Source: Shewanella hafniensis (GTDB taxonomy: Bacteria > Pseudomonadota > Gammaproteobacteria > Enterobacterales > Shewanellaceae). Taken from it: 64,000 nucleotides of DNA. A program made the translations under genes and the position numbers. The DNA lies in contig NZ_BPFD01000009.1 of the NCBI RefSeq assembly GCF_019655335.1, positions 22,629-86,628 of the forward strand, read 5' to 3'. How positions within the stretch are numbered: the stretch's first letter is position 1; each line of letters starts with the position of its first letter. The notes beneath the pieces were generated by a model. That model saw nothing but the letters and a program-made list of their open reading frames with translations. It did not search any database and was not told the DNA's origin. Shown one piece after another: positions 21,730-30,831 of the stretch.

Positions 21730-22170
21730 CTAAGACTGGCACACGACACTATGGTGGTAACCAATCTTTAATAACTCTTCCAGGAATGCATTCACCTGGT
21801 GCTTTTCATCACTTTGATACATACGTACATTGGGATAATCATACACTGGGCGTAATTGGTAAATCTGTTGACCAGTTAACACTTCTGCTAATTTAGCATC
21901 ATGATAAATTCTCACTAACACCTTGGGAGTATTGATAAACTCCTTGATTGCAATGGGGCGTGATATCTCAACTAATTGAGTATATTTGGTATTTTCTAAA
22001 ATTCGCACTACTAATATACCAAACTCACCTTCGAGTCGCCATGACTCACCGATAGCTATCTCTAACGGTAACCATTTCAACATGTAGCCATAATTTCGCC
22101 CGCACAGTGCGAGAAAGTCACTGACATTGGGTTTATAGCGCCGTTTTAGACTCGAAGTAGCCAAATTCAT
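21730..22170 (-). CDS. yqiB: DUF1249 (YqiB) family protein
   Basis: A 146-residue cytoplasmic protein of unknown function, recognised from its opening (SDFLALCGRNYGYMLKWLP), the repeated basic-aromatic pattern (YKPNVSDF, VRIYHDAKLAEVL) and position between nudF and cpdA. It starts six bases after the nudF stop, so it is translationally coupled. Confidence 0.88.
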   Translation of the reverse strand: MNLATSSLKRRYKPNVSDFLALCGRNYGYMLKWLPLEIAIGESWRLEGEFGILVVRILENTKYTQLVEISRPIAIKEFINTPKVLVRIYHDAKLAEVLTGQQIYQLRPVYDYPNVRMYQSDEKHQVNAFLEELLKIGYHHSVVCQS

Positions 22171-22176
22171 CCCAAC

Positions 22177-22779
22177 TTAAACCAGTTGTTGATAGTTTAA
22201 TTGTAACCATTGTAATCCAATGACGGTCGACGCATTATCGATCTCGCCCGCAACCACACTATGATAAGCTTGCTCGCGGCTTAGGACATGCAATCGAATA
22301 TCTTCGTGCTCTTCAGCTAATCCATGCAATCCTTGAGCGTCGTTCGAATCAACATCGGCCCAATAGAAATAAAAACGTTCTGTGCTGCCACCTGGGCTGG
22401 CGAGATAACTATTCACACTGTGCATTTGCTTAGCGACCAAACCGGTTTCTTCCATTAATTCGCGGTGCGCAACTTCCAGAGGCGTTTCTTCGGCTGCAAT
22501 CATACCCGCGACCAACTCGAGAAGCCAAGGAGATTTAGTGGTTGCTAATGCAGGAAAACGTACCTGTTCGATAAGCACCACTTTATCTTGTCTGGCATCA
22601 TAGGGTAGAACGACCACAGCATGACCCCGCTCAAACACTTCGCGGGTGACAGGTTTGCTCCAGCCGCCTGCAAACAATTTATGTTTAAAAGTGTATTCGT
22701 CCATTGAGAAAAAACCTTGATACAGGGATTTTTTTTCTAAGATCTCAATATCCGTTTGCGAAAAAACAGGGGGTTTCAT
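22177..22779 (-). CDS. nudF: ADP-ribose pyrophosphatase (NudF)
   Basis: A Nudix hydrolase that cleaves ADP-ribose to AMP and ribose 5-phosphate. A complete Nudix box runs from Gly92 to Leu114 (G-x5-E-x7-REL-x-EE-x-G-L). It is preceded by EQVRFPAL and LLELVAGM, and ASPGGSTERFYFY follows, as in the NudF subfamily. It is the first gene of the leftward cluster and is divergent from tolC across a 244-base gap. Confidence 0.94.
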   Translation of the reverse strand: MKPPVFSQTDIEILEKKSLYQGFFSMDEYTFKHKLFAGGWSKPVTREVFERGHAVVVLPYDARQDKVVLIEQVRFPALATTKSPWLLELVAGMIAAEETPLEVAHRELMEETGLVAKQMHSVNSYLASPGGSTERFYFYWADVDSNDAQGLHGLAEEHEDIRLHVLSREQAYHSVVAGEIDNASTVIGLQWLQLNYQQLV

Positions 22780-23023
22780 ACTCTATCCTTAAAAGTTGAA
22801 TTTGCGCCTATAATCAAGGCAATTTGAGCACATTTTTAAAATAAAATCTGTTACACTTCGAATTTGACTTGAAAGTGTCAGAGTTCTTAGACTCTAGGTC
22901 ATTAAGTTTTAGCTGTATCGGGAAGCGTCGGGAAGCGCAAACCGCCTTGGTAAAGGCATTACTTAGTCTAAACGAAGTTAAAATATTCCTCCGTGGGGGG
23001 ATTTTGTCTAATAAGGACAGCAA

Positions 23024-24331
23024 ATGAAATTTAAGATCCATAATTTATGCGCAGCATTAACACTTGCGGCTTCCGCTTCAGCGGTACAAGCAGATGATTT
23101 GTTGCAAATTTATCAACAAGCACTGACCAGCGACCCGCTCGTATTACAAGCCCAAGCCCAGCGTAATGGTTTATTTGAGAAAATCGAACAAAACCGTGCT
23201 CCGCTATTGCCAACCATTAGTGCAAACGTCGGTTATGACAAAGCTTGGAATGATCCTAAAGATGATTCAAGCGGTCTAGTGGGTAGCCTGAAATTAAATC
23301 AAGTGATTTATGATCATAGTGCTTGGGTCGGTTTAAGCCTTGCTGAGAAAGCCGCTTCTCAAGCTGATTCCGCCTATGCTTCAGCATTACAAAACTTGAT
23401 TACTCGTATCACTACAGCCTATTTCAACGTATTAACGGCGAAAGATAACTACGAGTTCCAAGGTGCAGAAAAACGTGCGATCGAACGCCAACTTGAACAA
23501 ACTAAACAACGTTTCGCTGTGGGTTTAACCGCCATTACCGATGTGCATGAAGCCCAAGCTCAATATGACTTAGCCTCAGCCACTGAAATTTTAGCTGAAA
23601 ACACACTCGCTAATAGCTATGAAGCTTTACGTGAAATCACTGGCATCGATCACAAGACAATTAACGTGTTAGATACCAATCGTTTCTCGGCCGTAACGCC
23701 AGCGCCAACGTCGTCAAACGAATGGTTAAAGATTGCTGAAACCAATAGTGTCGATTTGATGACTCAACGTATCGGTAAAGATATCGCTCAAGAAACCATT
23801 AAGCTTTATCAAGCAGGCCACATGCCTTCTTTAAGCTTGAATGCAGGTTACAACAAAGGTCTTGAGCAAAAAACCGGTAATATCAATGAGCCTGACTTCG
23901 ATAACGTCAGTGTGGGTGTCAACTTAAGCATTCCGATTTTCGAAGGCTTTAAAGTGAGCTCACAAGTTAATGAAGCACAATTTCAATATGTTGAAGCAAG
24001 TGAAAAACTTGAGCAAACTTACCGTGGTGTTGTGAAAAACGTCCGTAATAACTACAACAACGTAGGCGCTTCTATCAGCTCAATCAAGGCCTATGAACAG
24101 TCAGTTATTTCATCAGAAAGTGCATTGAAAGCCACTCAAGCGGGTTTCGAAGTGGGAACTCGTACTATCGTTGACGTACTGAACCGTACTCGTGACTTGT
24201 ACGATTCAAAACGTAAATTATCCGATGCACGTTATAGCTACATCAACTCGGTCATTGCCTTGAAGCAAGCAGCGGGTACATTGAATGAAGATGACGTAAT
24301 TGCCATCAACAATGGCTTAATTGCAGAGTAA
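23024..24331 (+). CDS. tolC: TolC outer membrane efflux channel
   Basis: A trimeric outer membrane exit duct for tripartite pumps and type I secretion. The signal peptide ends at AASASAVQA, and the mature part begins DDLLQIYQQAL. Two repeated helical halves can be read (RAPLLPTISANVGY ... and AGHMPSLSLNAGYNKG ...), each with beta strands that form the barrel. The length of 435 residues is usual. The start ATG follows AAGGACAGC. MacAB encoded at 1-1,793 would be one natural client. It ends before a strong terminator. Confidence 0.95.
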   Translation: MKFKIHNLCAALTLAASASAVQADDLLQIYQQALTSDPLVLQAQAQRNGLFEKIEQNRAPLLPTISANVGYDKAWNDPKDDSSGLVGSLKLNQVIYDHSAWVGLSLAEKAASQADSAYASALQNLITRITTAYFNVLTAKDNYEFQGAEKRAIERQLEQTKQRFAVGLTAITDVHEAQAQYDLASATEILAENTLANSYEALREITGIDHKTINVLDTNRFSAVTPAPTSSNEWLKIAETNSVDLMTQRIGKDIAQETIKLYQAGHMPSLSLNAGYNKGLEQKTGNINEPDFDNVSVGVNLSIPIFEGFKVSSQVNEAQFQYVEASEKLEQTYRGVVKNVRNNYNNVGASISSIKAYEQSVISSESALKATQAGFEVGTRTIVDVLNRTRDLYDSKRKLSDARYSYINSVIALKQAAGTLNEDDVIAINNGLIAE

Positions 24332-24367
24332 TCTCTTACCGTTAGCAGATTTAAAGTTGTTAGATGT

Positions 24368-24393
24368 AAAAAACCGCCGATAGGCGGTTTTTT
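24368..24393. terminator. Bidirectional terminator between tolC and the barrel gene
   Basis: An 11-bp stem AAAAAACCGCC / GGCGGTTTTTT with loop GATA. Confidence 0.94.
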
Positions 24394-24417
24394 ATATTCA
24401 AACGCTACATCAACAGA

Positions 24418-25155
24418 TTAGAAGTTTATTTCAACGCCTGCGAAGTAACCTTTAAATTTTGTATCGGCACTCACACCCGAGAAGTTACTCACGTCGAATA
24501 AAAACTCACGGTAGCCTAAACGTACACGGGTATCGACAGCCAAACCATCGAACTGCCAGCCTAAACCAATCGCATAATCGTGAACGCTTGATTCATTTAC
24601 GCCCTGCATCAAATCAGCAAAACCGTACAAGCCTAAGCCAGGCATACCCACATGCGTACTGGCATAACCCATTACAATGCCGCTATCGACATCTTTCTCT
24701 TCAGGGTGACCAGGGTCTTGCACGCGCAGCGAGCCATTCATTAACTTGTAAGCAGCACCGAGATCCAATGACACTATGTCGTTATCCAATATTTCGTAAT
24801 ACAGCACGAAATCTGTGTTGCTTAGATCGGTATAAGCAGTCACATTACCTTTAAAATCATGACCATTGAAGTTGAAATCAGCACCAGACATGCTGCCTTT
24901 CTGATCTAAGCTATTTTCACGGATTTTAATATTAGGGACAAATGGCAATGGATGCTCAACCGCAATCCAGTAGCTACCTTGAGCCGATGAACTGTAATCA
25001 AATGATTGTTGTGGTTGACCTTTATCAGCAAAAGTACCGCTAGTATCGGCGCGCCAGTAGTCACCGCCAATTGTGAAACCGACCACAGTTGCCGCTTGGG
25101 CTGATGTGGCCATGCATAATCCTAATACCGCACTGGCGAGGAGAGTTTTTTTCAT
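24418..25155 (-). CDS. TIGR04219-type outer membrane beta-barrel protein
   Basis: A 245-residue protein with signal peptide KKTLLASAVLGLCMATSAQA, then short amphipathic strands with aromatic girdles and a terminal phenylalanine (FAGVEINF), as expected for a small barrel. The opening VVGFTIGGDYWRADTSG and the segment HPLPFVPNIKIRENSL fit the TIGR04219 family common in Shewanella and relatives. Its function is unknown. It follows the DUF2333 gene by two bases and so shares its transcript. Confidence 0.85.
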   Translation of the reverse strand: MKKTLLASAVLGLCMATSAQAATVVGFTIGGDYWRADTSGTFADKGQPQQSFDYSSSAQGSYWIAVEHPLPFVPNIKIRENSLDQKGSMSGADFNFNGHDFKGNVTAYTDLSNTDFVLYYEILDNDIVSLDLGAAYKLMNGSLRVQDPGHPEEKDVDSGIVMGYASTHVGMPGLGLYGFADLMQGVNESSVHDYAIGLGWQFDGLAVDTRVRLGYREFLFDVSNFSGVSADTKFKGYFAGVEINF

Positions 25156-25157
25156 AA

Positions 25158-26126
25158 TTAACCTTGAGATAGCAAGTTCGTTAAATCAATCACCGCGGCA
25201 TTCGCACGGGATACATAGTTAGCCATAACCAATGAATGATTAGCGACTAAGCCAAAACCGCTGCCATTAAGCACAACAGGGCTCCAGACAGTTTGCTGAG
25301 TCGCCTCCAGTTCACGAATGATCTGTCTTAGGCTCACTTCAGCATTTTTCTTCTTTAAGACGTCGGCAAAATCGACTTCAACGGCGCGCATAAAGTTCAG
25401 CAAGGCCCATGAAGCACCACGACTCTCATAGAAAACATCATCAATTTTCCACCAACTGGTTTTTACCTGATGGCTGGTCAAATTTGGGGTTGATTGACGC
25501 GCCGCATTATCGCCGGCTAAATCGGTATTCAAACGCTCTTGGCCAACACTGGCCGATAAACGCTGCGACATGCTGCCCAGACGCTTCTGCACTTCTTTCA
25601 ACCATTCATTGAGGTTGTCGGCGCGGGCATAAAACTGTGCATCTTGATTGTTAGGGTCCATCATGCGGGCACGGTACAGCTTCAGCAATTTAATGGCATC
25701 GCGGTATTCGCTTTCGGCACTTGGCACTAACCAGCTAGTGTGATCAATATTGAGCTTAGATTGGGCTTCGCCTAAATCTTTATCCGCTGCCGATTGTGAC
25801 TGTGAGCGACTAAACTCTTTACGCATAATCAAGGCTAAATCGCGGGCTTGTTCTAATGCACCGTATTCAAATGCGGGCATGTTATCCATAAAGATAGAAG
25901 GTGGCATCACATCGTTTGATAACCAACCGCCTTGTTTATCCAGTAATGTTTCGACTGTGAGGATAAGCGAAGTGGTGGTTGCGTATCCGACCACATTTTT
26001 ATCGGTAGCCGTTAATTGTTGAGGATTGATAGGATCGGGTTCGATACTCCACCATACACTCACGCCATAACCGATTAATACTAAAAATAAACCGACACCG
26101 GTAACTTTTTTCCATGTAATTTGCAT
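25158..26126 (-). CDS. DUF2333 family membrane protein
   Basis: A 322-residue protein with one N-terminal membrane anchor (VGLFLVLIGYGVSVWW) and a mostly helical periplasmic part (GGWLSNDVMPP, MPAFEYGALEQARDLALIM, ESRGASWALLNFMRAVEVDF). These match the DUF2333 family of unknown role. The ATG at 26,126, preceded by AAGGAG, is preferred over the TTG one codon upstream. It lies between the PCu(A)C gene and the barrel gene in one leftward operon. Confidence 0.87.
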   Translation of the reverse strand: MQITWKKVTGVGLFLVLIGYGVSVWWSIEPDPINPQQLTATDKNVVGYATTTSLILTVETLLDKQGGWLSNDVMPPSIFMDNMPAFEYGALEQARDLALIMRKEFSRSQSQSAADKDLGEAQSKLNIDHTSWLVPSAESEYRDAIKLLKLYRARMMDPNNQDAQFYARADNLNEWLKEVQKRLGSMSQRLSASVGQERLNTDLAGDNAARQSTPNLTSHQVKTSWWKIDDVFYESRGASWALLNFMRAVEVDFADVLKKKNAEVSLRQIIRELEATQQTVWSPVVLNGSGFGLVANHSLVMANYVSRANAAVIDLTNLLSQG

Positions 26127-26137
26127 CAAGCGACTCC

Positions 26138-26620
26138 TTAATGATGGTGATGATGCTCTTGCTCTGCGGCGTTTTCTGCTGCTTTACTCACAGGCAGTGT
26201 AATCGCCATTTTCTCGCCATCGTCAAACTCTAATTGCAGTTCAACCTGCTGCTCTAACACCAATGGCGCTTTTAAGCCGAGCAACATGACGTGATCCCCT
26301 GACGGCGTTAACGTTAATGCGCCATGGGATGGGATATCAAAACCTTCAACATGGCGCATCTTCACCATGCCTTGGTCTTCGATAATCGTGTGTAATTGGG
26401 CATCCTTTGCCACATTAGTACTGACGCCGATAAGACGAACCGCTTTATCTGTGTGGTTTTCAAGCGTAAAGTAAGCGGCAGTATTTGGTACTGTCTCAGG
26501 CATGGCGCGTACATGGCCTTCTGTCACTATCACACTCGCCAACGCTGAAAATGATGCACAAGATAAAACTAGACAATTAAACAACTGTTTGAATATTGGT
26601 TTCAATGTCTTAAACTCCAT
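26138..26620 (-). CDS. PCu(A)C family periplasmic copper chaperone
   Basis: A secreted copper-binding protein of 160 residues with signal peptide LVLSCASFSALA. The fold's metal-site residues are visible in GHVRAMPETVPNTAAYFTLEN, then AQLHTIIEDQGMVKMRHVEGF with the H-x(n)-M...H-x-M pattern. Such proteins deliver copper to cytochrome oxidase. The last residues are EQEHHHHH, a natural histidine tail that may add a metal site. The frame stays open to 26,818 across the divergent promoter and the enoyl-CoA hydratase start; the ATG at 26,620 gives a proper signal peptide. Confidence 0.88.
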   Translation of the reverse strand: MEFKTLKPIFKQLFNCLVLSCASFSALASVIVTEGHVRAMPETVPNTAAYFTLENHTDKAVRLIGVSTNVAKDAQLHTIIEDQGMVKMRHVEGFDIPSHGALTLTPSGDHVMLLGLKAPLVLEQQVELQLEFDDGEKMAITLPVSKAAENAAEQEHHHHH

Positions 26621-26653
26621 GTCTACCCAATGTCGTCGTAAAGGAAACAACCC

Positions 26654-27391
26654 ATGAGTCATATACAGGTTCAGGATGATCAGGGCGTACGTATTATCAG
26701 CTTTAATCGCCCCGATAAACGCAATGCACTTGATCTTAATATGTATAAACAACTGACAGAATACCTGATCGAAGGTGAAGCAGACAACGACATTCGTGCC
26801 TTTATGCTCCATGGCCAAGATAATTGCTTCACCTCAGGCAATGATGTTGCAGACTTTTTGAAAAATAGTGACTTAGGGCCAAATCACCCCGCTGTACGTT
26901 TCTTATTTTGCCTGCTGGAACTCAAAAAACCGCTAGTTGCCGCCGTTTCTGGCGCCGCCGTCGGCATTGGCACTACCGTACTACTGCACTGCGATCTGGT
27001 ATATGCCGATAACACGGCGAAGTTTCAACTGCCCTTCGTCAACTTGGCACTGGTGCCAGAAGCGGGGGCCAGCCTACTGTTACCTGAACTCGTGGGTTAT
27101 CAAAAAGCGGCAGAGCTATTGCTACTCGGCGAAAGTTTTAATGCCGAGACGGCCCACAGACTCAATATGATCAACGAAATTGTGGCCCATGAAGATCTAC
27201 TCAGTTATGCATTGTCTCAGGCTAAAAAGTTGGCAAATCAACCGCCACAAGCCCTACAAATCACACGTCAATTAATGCGTCCGCATAAAAATCGTGTACA
27301 ACACCAAATGCATCAAGAATTAGAACAATTTAGCGCTAGGCTAAAAAGTGATGAGGCCAAGAGCAGATTTCAGGCTTTTTTGAAGAAGTAG
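26654..27391 (+). CDS. Enoyl-CoA hydratase/isomerase family protein
   Basis: A crotonase-fold enzyme of 245 residues. Visible are FNRPDKRNALD, the oxyanion-hole segment (CFTSGNDVADF), and VAAVSGAAVGIGTTVLLHCDLVYA followed by FVNLALVPEAGASLLLPELVG. One of the two classical catalytic acids fits the E in VPEAG; the other is less clear, so an isomerase or a non-standard hydratase is possible. The start ATG follows AAAGGAAAC. It is divergent from the PCu(A)C gene with 33 bases between starts. Confidence 0.88.
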   Translation: MSHIQVQDDQGVRIISFNRPDKRNALDLNMYKQLTEYLIEGEADNDIRAFMLHGQDNCFTSGNDVADFLKNSDLGPNHPAVRFLFCLLELKKPLVAAVSGAAVGIGTTVLLHCDLVYADNTAKFQLPFVNLALVPEAGASLLLPELVGYQKAAELLLLGESFNAETAHRLNMINEIVAHEDLLSYALSQAKKLANQPPQALQITRQLMRPHKNRVQHQMHQELEQFSARLKSDEAKSRFQAFLKK

Positions 27392-27422
27392 TCTGCAAGC
27401 AGTATGCACATACATGTCGCAT

Positions 27423-27439
27423 GAGGGTCACGGGCCCTC
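27423..27439 (+). terminator. Probable terminator after the enoyl-CoA hydratase gene
   Basis: A stem of GAGGGTC pairing with GGCCCTC (one G-U) around ACG, followed by TTGTTAGTT. The T run is interrupted, so it is only moderately strong. Confidence 0.6.
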
Positions 27440-27511
27440 TTGTTAGTTGCCTTTAAAAATTAATTCAATTTTTCAATCAAGACAGCCTCAAATATAAGTA
27501 TCACTGCGGGC

Positions 27512-27712
27512 TTAAACGGGTCTTTTCCATTGATCAACTAACAGTGCCAAAACAAAGTAAATCAACAAACTCACGCCAGGCATAAATACCGTCGCCCCAG
27601 CCCACACCACTCGAGTCCAAAAGCAAGACCACCCCAATTTCCATGCCATGCCAGCAGCAACACCACACACTAATCGCTCTGGGCTCTCCATACGTGCTTT
27701 TATTCGTTTCAT
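27512..27712 (-). CDS. PspC-domain small membrane protein
   Basis: A 66-residue protein that starts at the ATG before KRIKARMESPERLVCGVAAGM. The pattern of a basic start, RLVCGVAAGMAWKLGWS, then a hydrophobic segment (VSLLIYFVLALLVDQW) matches the PspC domain of envelope-stress proteins. GAGG lies just upstream of the start. A longer frame to 27,793 overlaps the small ORF at 27,741-27,845 and is not used. Downstream of two other small leftward genes, so probably one operon. Confidence 0.8.
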   Translation of the reverse strand: MKRIKARMESPERLVCGVAAGMAWKLGWSCFWTRVVWAGATVFMPGVSLLIYFVLALLVDQWKRPV

Positions 27713-27740
27713 CTCAAACCTCGGCTCAATTGATTGTAAT

Positions 27741-27845
27741 TTATTTATCACTATGCCACTGAAACCAGCAAATAATGCCTGAAAACAACGCAAGACTAAT
27801 TACAGGTAACAGTAGCAAAGTCATTAAAGGTGCTACAAACCACAT
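27741..27845 (-). CDS. Possible 34-residue membrane peptide
   Basis: A short frame that begins MWFVAPLMTLLLLPVISLA and ends WFQWHSDK. It has one hydrophobic helix and a charged end. AGAGGG sits nine bases before the ATG. It lies 11 bases after the stop of the secreted 96-residue protein and 28 bases before the PspC gene, so it fits an operon. Not recognised; it could be a PspB-like small partner but has no clear family signature. Confidence 0.45.
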   Translation of the reverse strand: MWFVAPLMTLLLLPVISLALFSGIICWFQWHSDK

Positions 27846-27856
27846 AAGCAGACCCT

Positions 27857-28147
27857 CTACTTAGCGCTATATTCATCGGCACTTGCCGACTCACCTTCAT
27901 TCTCAGCACTTAAGCTAAGTTGACTGTTGAAGTCATAAATACTTTCAGCGAGTTGTGCTTGCAATGACATAACAAACTCACGCTTAGCACTGACTAACAT
28001 TTCTTGTGTTTGGGTAGTTAGCGTTTGCTCAATGGTGCCGACAACATCCGATATTGGCGCGGCTTCTGCGTGTACTGCAACGCTACCGACTAACGCACCT
28101 AATAACACACTCATTTGAACTGATTTTTTAATGGTTAACGTAAACAT
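27857..28147 (-). CDS. Small secreted protein of unknown function
   Basis: A 96-residue protein with a signal peptide (SVLLGALVGSVAVHAEA). The remaining 65 or so residues are helical and rich in Q, E and S (TLTTQTQEMLVSAKREFVMS, LAESIYDFNSQLSLSAENE) and end in an acidic low-complexity tail. I do not recognise a family. It is the first gene of a cluster with the 34-residue ORF and the PspC-domain gene. Confidence 0.7.
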   Translation of the reverse strand: MFTLTIKKSVQMSVLLGALVGSVAVHAEAAPISDVVGTIEQTLTTQTQEMLVSAKREFVMSLQAQLAESIYDFNSQLSLSAENEGESASADEYSAK

Positions 28148-28302
28148 GATGGCATCCCTTTCGATTAATTAACTTGACGAAAGGAGTATTACAAACTGCG
28201 TGCCAACTTATAAAAATATTTTTAAAGTTATGATTTTAATCACTTTTAAAACATTTTACGTGGACAAGGTGAGATATGGGGATGGATTAGTAAATAACAA
28301 GT

Positions 28303-28337
28303 GGTGAAAAATACTACTCAAATTAGTAAATTTCACC
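28303..28337 (-). terminator. Possible hairpin after dusA
   Basis: GGTGAAA-aa-TACTA pairs with TAGTA-aa-TTTCACC across a seven-base loop, with a 2x2 internal loop. It lies just past the dusA stop; the downstream T content on the minus strand is modest. Confidence 0.4.
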
Positions 28338-28358
28338 ATCTTTTAAGGTGAGTGGAAA

Positions 28359-29378
28359 TTACTCTATAACTTCAGCCTGAATATTCTGAAAAGCCTGCTT
28401 TACCACTTCTATCCCAGCGCCATTTTTATGGGCATTCTCGCTCAAGTAACGACGCCACGCACGGGCACCCGGTAAGCCTTGGAATAACCCTATCATATGG
28501 CGAGTAATATGATTAAGTCGCCCACCCGACAGCAAATGTGCTTCGATATAAGGCAACATAGCCTCAATCACATCCTCACGGCTGATCACCGCCTTTTGGC
28601 TGCCACATAAAACTTGGTCTACCAGCGCCAGAATATAAGGATTCTGATAGGCCTCACGCCCCATCATCACGCCATCGAGCTGCGCTAAATGGAGTTGCGC
28701 TTGCTCGAGTGTAGTAACACCGCCATTAATGCCAATATTGAGCGCGGGATAATCGCGCTTGAGTTGATAGACACGCTCATAATCGAGCGGCGGGATCTCG
28801 CGATTCTCCTTCGGACTCAAGCCTTGAAGCCAAGCCTTACGGGCATGAATAGTAAAATCCGTACAGCCTTTTGCACTGACCACATCGATAAACTGGGTTA
28901 AAAACGCATAACTGTCTTGTTCATCAATCCCGATACGTGTCTTAACAGTCACAGGAATATCAACCACTTGCTTCATGGCATCAACGCACTCAGCCACCAA
29001 CTCTGGTTCCGCCATCAAACACGCGCCAAAGCGACCATTCTGCACTCGATCGGAAGGACAACCCACATTGAGGTTCACTTCATCGTAGCCACGCTCAGCA
29101 GCAAGTTTAGCGCAACGCGCTAAATCGACAGGATTAGAGCCACCTAACTGCAACGCCAAAGGATGTTCTTCTTGATTATATGCCAAGTAGTCACCACGAC
29201 CATGCAATATCGCCCCAGTCGTCACCATTTCCGTATACAACAAAGCATTAGCCGACATCAAACGCGCAAAATAACGGTAATGGCGGTCAGTCCAATCCAG
29301 CATGGGCGCAATGGAAAAGGTTCTATCGAGGGTTTTAGGCGCTAAACCTTGGTGTTGCTGGGTTTTATCTAAATTCAT
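28359..29378 (-). CDS. dusA: tRNA-dihydrouridine(20/20a) synthase
   Basis: An FMN enzyme that reduces uridine 20/20a in the tRNA D-loop. Visible are [35 protein letters not shown], the catalytic cysteine in [47 protein letters not shown] and INGGV, all diagnostic of DusA. The start ATG at 29,378 gives 339 residues. A longer open frame to 29,501 runs into phage-like sequence and overlaps the integrase start region. dusA 5' ends are a known integration target, and an integrase gene starts 122 bases upstream. Confidence 0.95.
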   Translation of the reverse strand: MNLDKTQQHQGLAPKTLDRTFSIAPMLDWTDRHYRYFARLMSANALLYTEMVTTGAILHGRGDYLAYNQEEHPLALQLGGSNPVDLARCAKLAAERGYDEVNLNVGCPSDRVQNGRFGACLMAEPELVAECVDAMKQVVDIPVTVKTRIGIDEQDSYAFLTQFIDVVSAKGCTDFTIHARKAWLQGLSPKENREIPPLDYERVYQLKRDYPALNIGINGGVTTLEQAQLHLAQLDGVMMGREAYQNPYILALVDQVLCGSQKAVISREDVIEAMLPYIEAHLLSGGRLNHITRHMIGLFQGLPGARAWRRYLSENAHKNGAGIEVVKQAFQNIQAEVIE

Positions 29379-29499
29379 TACAATCCGAAAAGTTAATATT
29401 TTTGCTAATTTTTGTACGTTTTTGCATGTTTTGCATTGCTCGGGGAACCTATAGTGATCCACAATGGATTGGACTGAGGGGTTCGGGGAACCAAAAAAC
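29379..29499. other. Probable left prophage junction and integrase binding region (attL area)
   Basis: The gap between dusA and the integrase holds short repeats of the kind integrases use: CGGGGAACC at 29,440 and again at 29,485, and TTTTGCAT-type repeats around 29,420-29,437. The exact crossover cannot be fixed, because the other junction was not found in the window. Confidence 0.45.
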
Positions 29500-30564
29500 A
29501 TGGCATCTTATAGCATTCAAAAACGCGAAAAAGCCGACGGTACTGTGCGGCATCGCTGCCTAGTTCGTGTAAAGAAAAACGGCAAAATATTATACACGGA
29601 GCAACGTACCTTTACCAAATATGCCGCTGCCGAGGCATGGGGTAAAGATCGGGTGATTGATATTGAGTCAAACGGGTTTGCTACTGAGGATACGGCTCCT
29701 ATTACATTGGGCAGCATCATCAGCAAAGCCCTGACAGATGAAAACATCGACAGCAGCATTGGTCGTTCGAAGCGCTTTTGTTTACGGCTGTTATCGGATT
29801 GCGATATTGCTAAATTGAATCTGACTGATATTAAGCCGCACCACATCATCGACCACTGTAAATTGCGACGCAGTGCAGGCACAGGGCCATCTACTATTGC
29901 AGTTGATGTAAGCGTGATCCGATGGCTGCTACGAATCGCTAAATCAAATTTTGGGCATGAGGTTTCACAAATTTCGGTTATTGAGGCTTACGATGCACTG
30001 TATAGCCAAGACTTGATCGCTAAATCGGGGAAGCGTTCGCGCAGACCGACTACGGATGAGATTGAGAGGTTAAAAGTTGGATTAGCTGCAAGAGCAGATC
30101 AACGAGCTGCACACATCCCTTATATTGATTTGCTGGATTTCTCGATACTGAGTTGCATGCGTATTGGTGAGGTATGCCGGATAACGTGGGACGATGTGGA
30201 TGAAGCACAAAAGGCCGTGATCGTTCGTGACCGTAAGGACCCGCGCAAAAAAGCAGGTAACCACATGTTGGTACCACTGTTGGGTGGGGCGTGGGAGATA
30301 CTGCAAAAGCAGCCGAGGAATGATACGCGGGTTTTTCCCTATAACGAGCGCAGCGTTACTGCAGGGTTTCAGCGGGTGCGTAACGAATTAGGCATTGAAG
30401 ATTTACGCTATCACGACCTAAGGCGTGAAGGTGCCAGCCGGCTATTTGAGAAGGGCTATAGCATTGATGAAGTGGCGCAGGTGACGGGACACAGGAATAT
30501 CAATACACTGTGGCAAGTGTATACCGAGTTATTCCCTAAACGATTGCATGATAAGGATTGCTAA
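29500..30564 (+). CDS. int: Prophage tyrosine-family integrase (dusA-targeting)
   Basis: A site-specific recombinase of 354 residues. The N-terminal part has a basic arm-binding region, a SAM-like core-binding domain follows at about 70-165, and the catalytic domain carries Arg221 ([10 protein letters not shown]), His305 and Arg308 (YHDLRRE), His331 (VTGHRNI) and the nucleophile Tyr341 (WQVYTELF). The ATG at 29,500 follows GGGGAACC. It is transcribed away from dusA. No excisionase gene is apparent next to it. Confidence 0.94.
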   Translation: MASYSIQKREKADGTVRHRCLVRVKKNGKILYTEQRTFTKYAAAEAWGKDRVIDIESNGFATEDTAPITLGSIISKALTDENIDSSIGRSKRFCLRLLSDCDIAKLNLTDIKPHHIIDHCKLRRSAGTGPSTIAVDVSVIRWLLRIAKSNFGHEVSQISVIEAYDALYSQDLIAKSGKRSRRPTTDEIERLKVGLAARADQRAAHIPYIDLLDFSILSCMRIGEVCRITWDDVDEAQKAVIVRDRKDPRKKAGNHMLVPLLGGAWEILQKQPRNDTRVFPYNERSVTAGFQRVRNELGIEDLRYHDLRREGASRLFEKGYSIDEVAQVTGHRNINTLWQVYTELFPKRLHDKDC

Positions 30565-30751
30565 CTACTTATTTTCAGCAACTTGCAGCGTATTGGTGGA
30601 GAGTAAATAGGCGGTTAATGACCCATTTAGTAATCAGCTAAAGCCTCGAAAAAGATATAAGTAACCACCTGTAATTACTTTAATTTTTCAAAAAGTACAA
30701 ATTCTCACAAAAACCATAAAAAAAACACAATTAGGGTTGTGAACATGCTAA

Positions 30752-30778
30752 TTTGTATATACAGTTTGTATATACAAA
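30752..30778. promoter_or_regulatory. Palindromic repeats, probable toxin-antitoxin operator
   Basis: TTTGTATATACA occurs twice with a 13-base period (30,752 and 30,765), and the second copy is extended to the palindrome TTTGTATATACAAA. A -10-like TATAGT lies at 30,794. The site is just upstream of the toxin-like gene and is a natural place for antitoxin autorepression. Confidence 0.65.
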
Positions 30779-30831
30779 CACGTTTAACTTGTGTATAGTT
30801 CGCGGCCTGGACACACTATGGAGGGTGTAAA

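Noticed and set aside
26621..26818. 66-residue N-terminal extension of the PCu(A)C protein
   Set aside because: It would overlap the start of the divergent enoyl-CoA hydratase gene and displace the signal peptide.
29379..29501. N-terminal extension of dusA to 29,501
   Set aside because: DusA homologues start close to the FSIAPMLDW segment; the extension is phage-side sequence and has no start signal.
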